A stretch of DNA of 8,256 nucleotides. Source: Flavobacteriales bacterium. GTDB taxonomy: Bacteria; Bacteroidota; Bacteroidia; Flavobacteriales; Flavobacteriaceae. The position numbers were made by a program, and so were the translations under genes. Of the stretch, positions 1 through 7,700 are shown piece by piece. Each line of letters opens with the position of its first letter. Position 1 is the first letter of the stretch. The notes beneath the pieces are model-generated. The model had not been told where the DNA came from and made no database searches. It worked only from the letters and a program-made list of their open reading frames with translations. The stretch lies in NCBI GenBank assembly GCA_011525065.1, contig WTIY01000047.1, positions 1 through 8,256 on the forward strand. Direction: 5' to 3'.

Positions 1-1
1 C

Positions 2-2887
2 CCCCTGATAGATCAGTACGACCCTATGGGACAAAAACAATGGGTCGATAGCGTTTATGCGTCCTTGTCGCTAGAACAAAAGATTGGTCAACTCATCATG
101 CTGGACGCTTTTTCCCAGGAGGGCCCAGAAAAACTTAAAAAATTAGAGGCCCTTGTCGCTGACCATCACATCGGGGGTATTATTTTCTCTAAAGGCGGTC
201 CTATGCGTCAAGCACAATGGCTCAATGCCTTTCAAAAAAAGGCGAGTGTGCCTTTGCTTGTAGCCATGGATGCCGAATGGGGTCTGGCCATGCGATTGGA
301 TTCTACTTATGCCTTTCCGTGGAACATGACGCTTGGAGCCATTCAAAACACTGATTTGATCCGTGAGACAGGCGTTCATATTGGAGGACATTTGCGCAGG
401 ATGGGCGTACACATCAATTTTGCGCCTGTGGTTGATTTGAATACCAATCCCAAGAATCCCATCATTGGAAATCGATCTTTTGGTTCTGATGTTGATCGGG
501 TCACTGCAGCCTCATTGTCCTTTATGCAGGGCATGATGTCAGCCGGAATTATGGCGAATGCAAAACACTTTCCCGGGCATGGCGATACCGACAGTGATTC
601 GCATAAGACTTTGCCCACCTTAAATTTTGATCGAAAACGCCTGAAGTCTGTCGAACTGTATCCTTATGGCCCCTTAATCGAGCAGGGCATGGGAAGTGTT
701 ATGGTAGCACACTTAAATGTGCCTAAACTCACCAGAAAAAGAGGCTGGCCCACGTCTTTGTCCAAAGCAGTAGTGACTAATTTGCTGCAGGAGGACATGG
801 GTTTTCGAGGGCTCGTATTTACCGACGCATTAAACATGAGTGGTGTGGCCGATTTCAAAAATCCATCCGACATCGCTATGGCCTCATTAGAAGCGGGCAA
901 CGATGTGTTATTAATTCCAAAAGACATTCCGGCCACAGTTAACCGACTGACCAGTGCCTATCGCAGTAAAGAATTGACTGAACAAAGATTACGGCATTCG
1001 GTCATCAAAGTATTGAAGGCAAAATACAAGTTAGGGGCCCACAGTCAGACAGCTGTTAAGACAAAGCATTTAGTGGAAGATTTGAATCGCTCTGAAGATG
1101 ACGCACTTCATTTAAGGCTCATGGAGGAGGCCATGACCGTTTTGAAGAACAAGGATAATCTGATGCCGCTTTCGGTCAATAATGACGTGAGAGTCGCTTA
1201 TTTACCTCTCGGTGAATCTTCGGGTGATGACTTTTATGATCAGCTTCAGACGTATAAAGAGATCACGCTAATCAAGGCCGATCGATTAGATGACTGTTTG
1301 GCGCAGCTCGAGGGCTTTGATCAGGTTATTGTCGGCTTGCACATGAATAACGACAACCCATGGAAATCGCATAAGCTAGGAAATCAAGAGCGGGTATGGA
1401 TCAATGAAATTGCACGAATTCATCAAACTGTGCTCACGGTTTTTGGAAAACCCTACCTGTTAAATTCTTTGGACAGCACAAAAAATATACAGTCCATCAT
1501 CATGGCTTATCAAAATAGTTTCTTTGGTCAAAAAGCTGCGGCTGAATTGATTTTTGGTGCCATCGATGCCAAAGGACAATTACCGGTAGATCTCAATCAA
1601 TGGCCACAGGGCCATGGACTCAGTACCGCTAAAAAACGCCTATTGAAATACGGCGTACCGGAGGGAGTGGGCCTTTCTTCTGTACAGCTTAAAAAGGTGG
1701 ATAGCCTGTTGACGCTGGGTTTAAATCAAAAAATGTTTCCGGGAGCTCAAGTTTTAATTGCCAGAAAAGGTCAAGTCGTCTATCGGCGCTCAGTGGGGTA
1801 TCACACCTACGACAGCACCCAAATAGTAAGGCATAAAGATCGATATGATTTGGCCTCTTTGACCAAAATATTAGCCACACTTCCCATGGTTATGAGGGCC
1901 TTTGATGATGGAGAAATAAGCATGAATACAAATATTGGCGAGCTACTACCAGAATTTAAGCAGAGCAATAAGGACAGCATCAGTATATTACGCATGTTGT
2001 CGCACTATGCTGGTTTTCAAGCCTGGATCCCATATTACCGACAAACTGTGGACTCCGTCAGTAAAATGCCTTTGGCGGCGTATTACAGGGATCGTCCCGA
2101 GACCGAGGTTCAAACCATCCAGGAAGATTCCCTGATGACCTGGGTTTACGATGTGCCGGTGGCCAATGAATTGTACCTCAGAAAAGATTTTAGAGACAGC
2201 ATCATCAATCAGATTAAAGACAGTGAGTTGTTGCCTGAGGTGATCTACAAATACAGTGATTTGCCCTACTATTTGCTCCAAGTTTATTTAGAAAATCGAA
2301 AACAAAAAGGATTAAATGAATTGGTTGAGCAAGAATTCTATCTTCCTATGGGGCTTTCTACCATGGGCTATTTACCGCAAAAGAAAGCAAAACTTCAAGA
2401 GATTGTCCCTTCAGAGGTAGACGATTATTTTAGGCAGCAAACCGTCCACGGTTACGTTCATGATCCCGGTGCGGCCATGTTAGGGGGTGTCGGCGGTCAC
2501 GCTGGTCTTTTTGCCAACGCCATGGATGTGGCCAAAATGATGCACATGTACCTTTGGCAGGGGACCTATGACGACAAACAGTACTTGTCACCAGAGACAC
2601 TAAATGACTTTAATACCTGTCATTTCTGTCAGGATGAGGTTCGAAGAGGAGTGGGGTTTGACAAACCACAGCTAGAGGAGGACGGTCCGACCTGTGGATG
2701 TGTTTCTATGACCAGTTTTGGGCACAGTGGATTTACTGGAACTTTCGCCTGGGCGGACCCAGAAGCTGATTTGGTTTATGTATTTTTGTCCAACAGAACT
2801 TACCCAACGGCAGAAAATCGAGCGTTGATTGAGAGTAGTCTGAGAACTGAAATACAGGCGGCTATTTATCAAGCCATAATGGACTAG
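2..2887 (+). CDS. GH3 beta-N-acetylhexosaminidase fused to serine beta-lactamase-like domain (5' partial)
   Basis: Two-domain hydrolase, probably exported, expected to cleave beta-linked N-acetylglucosamine-type sugars. Numbering is from the internal Met at base 26. The GH3 barrel (about 14-340) carries the NagZ-type signature KHFPGHGDTDSDSH at 180-193, with the Asp191/His193 acid-base dyad, and the nucleophile Asp267 in FTDALNM. A GH3 C-terminal alpha/beta domain follows (about 365-530). A class C beta-lactamase/transpeptidase-like domain (about 552-950) has SLTK at 611-614 (Ser611 nucleophile), YSD at 743-745 and HSG at 900-902, so both active sites look intact. The frame is open upstream of Met26 and encodes the plausible continuation PLIDQYDP, so the true start and any signal peptide lie outside the window. 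Bacteroidota relatives are usually somewhat longer and exported. Four cysteines cluster at 865, 868, 890 and 892. The serine hydrolase is more likely an esterase, amidase or peptidase than a resistance enzyme. Domain calls are strong; the substrate is inferred. Confidence 0.93.
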   Translation, partial: PLIDQYDPMGQKQWVDSVYASLSLEQKIGQLIMLDAFSQEGPEKLKKLEALVADHHIGGIIFSKGGPMRQAQWLNAFQKKASVPLLVAMDAEWGLAMRLDSTYAFPWNMTLGAIQNTDLIRETGVHIGGHLRRMGVHINFAPVVDLNTNPKNPIIGNRSFGSDVDRVTAASLSFMQGMMSAGIMANAKHFPGHGDTDSDSHKTLPTLNFDRKRLKSVELYPYGPLIEQGMGSVMVAHLNVPKLTRKRGWPTSLSKAVVTNLLQEDMGFRGLVFTDALNMSGVADFKNPSDIAMASLEAGNDVLLIPKDIPATVNRLTSAYRSKELTEQRLRHSVIKVLKAKYKLGAHSQTAVKTKHLVEDLNRSEDDALHLRLMEEAMTVLKNKDNLMPLSVNNDVRVAYLPLGESSGDDFYDQLQTYKEITLIKADRLDDCLAQLEGFDQVIVGLHMNNDNPWKSHKLGNQERVWINEIARIHQTVLTVFGKPYLLNSLDSTKNIQSIIMAYQNSFFGQKAAAELIFGAIDAKGQLPVDLNQWPQGHGLSTAKKRLLKYGVPEGVGLSSVQLKKVDSLLTLGLNQKMFPGAQVLIARKGQVVYRRSVGYHTYDSTQIVRHKDRYDLASLTKILATLPMVMRAFDDGEISMNTNIGELLPEFKQSNKDSISILRMLSHYAGFQAWIPYYRQTVDSVSKMPLAAYYRDRPETEVQTIQEDSLMTWVYDVPVANELYLRKDFRDSIINQIKDSELLPEVIYKYSDLPYYLLQVYLENRKQKGLNELVEQEFYLPMGLSTMGYLPQKKAKLQEIVPSEVDDYFRQQTVHGYVHDPGAAMLGGVGGHAGLFANAMDVAKMMHMYLWQGTYDDKQYLSPETLNDFNTCHFCQDEVRRGVGFDKPQLEEDGPTCGCVSMTSFGHSGFTGTFAWADPEADLVYVFLSNRTYPTAENRALIESSLRTEIQAAIYQAIMD

Positions 2888-2905
2888 TCGCGAAAAGTCA
2901 ATTTT

Positions 2906-2936
2906 TTTGATTTGTGTTTATTGGGGCTTATAAGGT
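2906..2936 (+). promoter_or_regulatory. weak candidate promoter for bshA
   Basis: The 89-base gap before bshA contains TTTG (2906-2909) after a run of seven T, then a 19-base spacer and TATAAGGT (2929-2936). The first element and the spacing fit the Bacteroidota -33/-7 pattern. The second element keeps only the TA of TAnnTTTG, so the match is poor. bshA may instead be read through from the GH3 gene, since I see no terminator hairpin between them. Confidence 0.2.
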
Positions 2937-2976
2937 GAATCGGTGCCTGTGAAGTTTTGTGTCAGTCAAAAGGCTT

Positions 2977-4119
2977 ATGAATATTGCAATTGTTTGTTAT
3001 CCAACCTTCGGCGGTAGTGGTGTTTTGGCCACAGAACTCGGCATTGCACTGGCAGACATGGGGCATCAAGTGCATTTTGTGACCTATCGCCAGCCGGTCA
3101 AACTCGCGTTATTGTCCCATCATGTTCATTTTCATGAGGTTGCCGTGCCAGATTATCCCTTATTTCGTTACCAACCCTATGAATTGGCTTTGTCCAGCAA
3201 ACTGGTAAATGTAGTTAAAGCCCACAAGATAGAATTGCTGCACGTGCATTACGCCATACCTCATGCCTATGCAGGCTATATGGCTCAACAGATGTTACTG
3301 GAGGAGGGCATTAGTATTCCTATGGTGACGACCTTACACGGTACAGACATTACCCTAGTGGGGAATCATCCATTTTACAAACCTGCAGTGACATTCAGCA
3401 TCAACAACAGTAATGCCGTGACTTCAGTTTCTGAGAGTTTGAGACGCGATACCTTGACCCATTTCTCGATTAAAAAACCCATTGAGGTGATTCCGAACTT
3501 CATTGATCTGAGCAAAATGGGAAATCAAGACGGTCCTTGCGAGCGCAGTGCAATGGCTGAACCACATGAACGAATCATTACCCATGTGAGTAATTTACGC
3601 CCTGTAAAACGACTGTTGGATGTGATCGATATTTTTGACCGTATTCAAAGGGAATGTCCGTCACGACTGATTATTGTCGGCGATGGTCCGGATAAAAATC
3701 CAGCCAGAAGACTCATTGAAAAACTTAACTTAAAATCAAAAGTTCAGTTCATGGGCAACAGTGAAGAGGTGCATAAAATTCTTTGTTCGACAGATTTGTT
3801 TTTGTTGCCCTCTGAAATTGAGAGCTTTGGTCTAGCGGCACTTGAGGCAATGGCGTGCCGAGTACCAGTCATATCCTCCAATGTGGGCGGCCTGCCTGAA
3901 GTTAACATACATGGCGAAAGTGGCTATTTAGCCGAAGTCGGAGACATTCACGCCATGGCCAATTACGCCCTGAGTATTTTAAACGATGAGCCAACGCTCG
4001 AACGCTTTAAGGACCAGGCTAGAGAACAGGCCCAAAAGTTTGCCATTGATCTGGTGGTTCCCCGTTACGAAGCGCTGTATGAAAAAACCCTACAAGAACA
4101 TCGACAGAGCGCGTCCTGA
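2977..4119 (+). CDS. bshA: BshA, N-acetyl-alpha-D-glucosaminyl L-malate synthase
   Basis: Cytoplasmic GT4-family (GT-B fold) retaining glycosyltransferase. It transfers GlcNAc from UDP-GlcNAc to L-malate, the first step of bacillithiol synthesis; BshB and BshC, which finish the pathway, are not in this window. Numbering is from the ATG at 2977. The protein opens with MNIAIVCYPTFGGSG, including the GGSG loop (12-15), and has HVHYAIPHA at 89-97, LHGTDITLVG around His121 and SNLRPVKR in the nucleotide-binding half. The GT4 EX7E motif is Glu282...Glu290 (ESFGLAALE), which contacts the donor sugar and UDP. I prefer 2977 because it gives 380 residues and the usual BshA N-terminus. An in-frame GTG at 2959 would add only six untypical residues (MSVKRL). 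The leader AAAAGGCTT gives at most a weak ribosome binding site. It lies 89 bases after the GH3 gene and converges on the next gene. Family assignment is very secure. Confidence 0.95.
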   Translation: MNIAIVCYPTFGGSGVLATELGIALADMGHQVHFVTYRQPVKLALLSHHVHFHEVAVPDYPLFRYQPYELALSSKLVNVVKAHKIELLHVHYAIPHAYAGYMAQQMLLEEGISIPMVTTLHGTDITLVGNHPFYKPAVTFSINNSNAVTSVSESLRRDTLTHFSIKKPIEVIPNFIDLSKMGNQDGPCERSAMAEPHERIITHVSNLRPVKRLLDVIDIFDRIQRECPSRLIIVGDGPDKNPARRLIEKLNLKSKVQFMGNSEEVHKILCSTDLFLLPSEIESFGLAALEAMACRVPVISSNVGGLPEVNIHGESGYLAEVGDIHAMANYALSILNDEPTLERFKDQAREQAQKFAIDLVVPRYEALYEKTLQEHRQSAS

Positions 4120-4182
4120 TTGTTGATTGGGTTTATTGTCTGTGGAAATAGCTAGAAAAGAAGGGCCTTGCTCAAGCTTAAA

Positions 4183-4209
4183 TTTTTTATCAAATCTGTT
4201 GATCAAAAA
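4183..4209. terminator. A/T-rich hairpin between convergent genes, possible bidirectional terminator
   Basis: Arms TTTTTTATCAA (4183-4193) and TTGATCAAAAA (4199-4209) pair over 10 of 11 positions around the five-base loop ATCTG, with one T/C mismatch. The hairpin sits between the 3' ends of bshA and the minus-strand gene and contains that gene's stop codon (4203-4205). On both strands the T-run falls in the 5' arm rather than after the stem, so it is not a textbook intrinsic terminator. Its role is inferred mainly from position. Confidence 0.3.
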
Positions 4210-4724
4210 CTGAATCTTAGGGCCAGAGCGACATCAAAAATTAGCCGGTCATAATAACCCCCTAAACCATATTCTGGTCGAATATCAAGCCCCAAGTGGA
4301 GGGGATAACCGTAAAGAATCTCTATTCCAGTATATTCTACACCTAAAATTCCCGATAAAATGAGGTTGGTACTGCTTTCTTGATTAGCATAGTTGCTCGA
4401 GCTGTCATTGCGATAGCTTTGATAGAGCAAACCCGTTCCTGCGCCGTAGTAATATTGAAACTGTCCATCGAGTATTCGGATCCATTGATATCCTCCTGAG
4501 AGTTTAATGCGTTGCTCACGCCCTTGGTCAAAACGTCGACTTCTCCAGCCAAAATCAACTTGATAACGTGTCAATTCACTGATGGCTTGTTGGTAAGACA
4601 ATTCAGGACCTACGCCACCATTGTCCCCAAATCTTAAGCCTAATGCGTGATTGGGCATGCTTTGTGCCTGGATAAAACCCACAGTACTTAGAAAAAGCCC
4701 CAAACAGAATAAATATTTCCTCAT
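4203..4724 (-). CDS. small secreted protein, probable eight-stranded outer-membrane beta-barrel
   Basis: I do not recognise a named family. The 173-residue product starts with a clear signal peptide: MRK, a hydrophobic stretch at about 4-18, and a likely cleavage after Ala20 in IQA|QS. The mature part alternates hydrophobic and polar residues in about eight segments, roughly beginning ALGLRFG, GPELSYQ, YQVDFGW, IKLSGGYQWI, FQYYYGAGTGLLY, NLILSGILGVEY, LGLDIRPEY and IFDVALALRFSF. It ends in phenylalanine, as expected for a substrate of the outer-membrane assembly machinery (BAM). Aromatic residues are frequent and there is no cysteine after the signal peptide. This fits a small OmpA/OmpW-like barrel, perhaps with a structural or adhesion role, but the function is unknown. 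It converges on bshA and diverges from the dehydrogenase across 61 bases. Its leader is A/T-rich without a Shine-Dalgarno sequence. The gene is likely real because signal peptide, barrel pattern and terminal Phe agree. Confidence 0.8.
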   Translation of the reverse strand: MRKYLFCLGLFLSTVGFIQAQSMPNHALGLRFGDNGGVGPELSYQQAISELTRYQVDFGWRSRRFDQGREQRIKLSGGYQWIRILDGQFQYYYGAGTGLLYQSYRNDSSSNYANQESSTNLILSGILGVEYTGIEILYGYPLHLGLDIRPEYGLGGYYDRLIFDVALALRFSF

Positions 4725-4770
4725 GAGGTAAAAATAACCATTTTATGGCTTCATCGCTCGATATGAAATT

Positions 4771-4784
4771 GGTTAACTTTAACC
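4771..4784. promoter_or_regulatory. inverted repeat abutting the dehydrogenase start, possible operator
   Basis: GGTTAA-CT-TTAACC is a perfect six-base dyad with a two-base spacer, ending one base before the ATG at 4786. It lies in the only region shared by the divergent genes. The same 61 bases hold CCAT-TTT-ATGG (4738-4748) and, on the minus strand, TATTTTTA (4736 down to 4729), one base off the Bacteroidota -7 element. TAACTTTA (4774-4781) inside the dyad is also one base off that element, on the plus strand. The operator role is inference; such short dyads can arise by chance in A/T-rich DNA. Confidence 0.25.
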
Positions 4785-4785
4785 C

Positions 4786-7700
4786 ATGGAGTTAGCCGCA
4801 GAATTTGAAATGCTTTTTGCTCAATTAGCAGGCAGTGGCCATCAAGATGACTTGCATTTAATGATGTATGCCACAGATGCCTCTGTTTATCGCCAGCGGC
4901 CTTTAGCGGTGATTTATCCCAAGAATGACTCAGACGTTCAAAAAACCCTGAAATGGTGCAGTGATCATGGAATATCATTAACACCAAGAGCAGCGGGTAC
5001 CTCTTTAGCGGGTCAGTGTGTTAGCAATGGTGTAGTGGTGGATGTTTCCAAACACATGAATCAAATTTTATCCTTTGACCAAAAGGGCAAAACAATCACC
5101 GTTCAACCTGGTGTGGTACGTGATGATTTAAATCGTTTTTTGGCCCCGCATGGTCTGTTTTTTGGCCCCAATACCTCCACCTCGAGCCGTTGTACCATTG
5201 GCGGTATGGTGGGCAACAACAGCAGTGGGACCACCTCGATTAAATACGGGGTAACTCGCGATAAACTGGTTGGGCTTTCTGGTTTTATGGTGGACGGCAC
5301 CCCCGTTCATTTTGGCTTGGAAACACAAAGTGGTAGCCCGCAAAAGATGTGTGATGCTACAGATAATGAGTGGGTCGAAGGGGGACAAGAACCCATTGAG
5401 CATGCTGCGGATCTAAAGGCCGTTAAAAGTCTCAAAGCGGCCATTTTTAATGAACTTACGGATCCTGTGGTGCGTGAAGAAATAAAAAGTGCTTATCCAC
5501 GTGCGAGCATTCATCGCAGAAATACAGGTTATACCTTAGATCTTTTGGCTGATCAATGGCATGAATTTCATGCATCGGGACCAAGAAATAAGACACAAAC
5601 ACCCATAAGTGCAGAGGATTTAAATCTGCTGCCGCTAATTTGTGGTAGCGAGGGTACACTCATGTTCAGTACGGCCATTACACTTAAGCTGGATGTCTTG
5701 CCGCCGTCACATAATGCATTAGTGGTGCTTCAATACCGTGAACTTAATGACTGCATGAACGATGTTGTTACGGCCATGAATCACGATTTGTACACCTGCG
5801 AACTCATGGACGATGTGGTTTTAGATTGTACTAAATCCAATGCGCTCTACAACAGTTATCGTTTTTTTGTCAAAGACGAACCAAAAGCGGTTTTGTTTTG
5901 TGAACTCAGGGATGAAGATCAAGCGGGGTTAAAGGCACAGGTCGATTCAATTTTAAGTGATTTAAAGGCTCAAAAGCGGGCCTATGACCTTCAAGTACTC
6001 TATGGCAAAGACATCGAGAAGGCCATAAAATTAAGGACCGCTGGTCTTGGACTCTTGGGGGCCATGGTCGGTGATAAAAAGGCCGTGGCCTGCATCGAGG
6101 ACACGGCAGTAGATCTTCAGGATTTACCTGAATTTATTCGAGAATTCTCGGCAATTATGGACGAATTCAATCAAAAGTCTGTGTATTACGCCCATGCTGG
6201 TGCGGGTGAACTCCATTTGAGGCCAATTCTCAATCTAAAAGATACGGCTGATGTACAAGATTTTAGAGCAATCACTACTGCAGTTAGTGCACTTGTAAAA
6301 AGATACAGGGGTTCGCTCAGTGGGGAACATGGAGACGGTATCGTGCGCTCTGAATTCATTATTGAGCAAATCGGTGAGCAAAATTACGCGCGGCTTAAAA
6401 ACATAAAATCCGTATTTGATCCTCAAGGACTAATGAACCCAGGTAAAATTGTGGATCCATGGTCTATGGATGAGCGTCTGCGCGCGCATCAAACGAAATC
6501 CACACCGGCAGTCAAAACCAAATACGACTTTTCAAAAGAAGAGGGAATTTTGCGCCTCAGTGAGCAGTGCAATGGCAGCGGCGATTGCCGAAACAGTCAT
6601 GAGCATGGCGGTATGCTGTGCCCCAGCTATCAGGCCACAAAAAACGAACGGGATACCACAAGGGCCCGAGCCAATGTTTTGAGAGAGGTTTTGAGTTCTC
6701 CTACTACAGATGCCGAGCGCTGGTCAAGTGAGGCCTTAGCCCAAGCCTTTGACCTTTGTGTGGGCTGCAAGGCCTGCCACAATGAATGTCCCAGTAAGGT
6801 TGATATGGCTACGGTCAAATCTGAACTGCTCTTTCAAAGACGTAAACAAGGCTTGTCCAAGGGCCATGATTGGTTTTTTGGTCACAGCAGTTTGCATTAT
6901 CGTACACTCATGCGTTTGCCTTCTTGGATCAGGGGGGTAGTCAATACATCATTTATAGGTGGTCTTGTAAAGAAAAAATATCAAATTGCACCCCAGCGCA
7001 GTCTGCCAAAATTTCCCAGACGTTCTTTCACTCAAACAATCATAAAAAATGGCTGGAGACGGCGTCAGCCACATTCTTTTTATCTTCCATCATTGCTCGA
7101 TCCATCAGGGAAACCTAAGCAGTCCGCTGATCAACCGGCAAAACACCTGGGTAGGGTATACCTGTGGGTGGATGAATTCAGCGATTATTTAGAGCCTGAA
7201 ATTGCTTTAGACGCCCAGAAATTACTATCGAGTCTGGGTTATGAGTTAGAGTGCATTACAGGCCTGAACAGTGCTCGTGCTTTGCTCAGTAAGGGTTATT
7301 TAGACCGAGCCAAAAGCATTATTGATAACAATCTCAGTTATTTTGAACATCACTGCCAAGATGGGCCTGTATTGGGGATTGAACCCTCGGCGCTATACGG
7401 TCTAAGGGATGAGTATATAAGATTGGCCAGTGACCAAGTTCTCGCTCAAAAAATCAGTCAAAAAGCACAACTAGTCGAGGAGTTTTTGGTCCAACAAATG
7501 CGACAAGGCTTGATTAGTGAAGCACAATTTTCTCATGAACCTTTGACCTTGAAACTGCATTTACATTGTCATCAAAAGTCTTTGGGTTCGGTGAAAGATA
7601 CTTTTGATTTGTTGAATTTTCCTAAGGGTTATTCGCCTAGGTTAATTCCTTCTGGGTGCTGTGGTATGGCCGGCAGTTTTGGTTTTGAAAAACAACATTA

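Noticed and set aside
143..936. Three antisense frames inside the GH3 domain
   Set aside because: They oppose a conserved catalytic domain and show no start signals or recognisable motifs.
1679..2880. Beta-lactamase-like domain as an antibiotic resistance gene
   Set aside because: It is the C-terminal part of a larger GH3 fusion typical of Bacteroidota. SxxK/YSD/HSG motifs are shared by esterases and peptidases, so resistance is not supported.
4171..4180. CTTG/CAAG mini-dyad overlapping CTCAAGCTTAAATTTTTT as a plus-strand terminator for bshA
   Set aside because: The stem is only four pairs with a two-base loop, and alternatives need G/T pairs; too weak to call.
4343..4558. 71-residue minus-strand frame inside the barrel gene
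   Set aside because: Nested out of frame in a gene with signal peptide and barrel pattern; no recognisable product.
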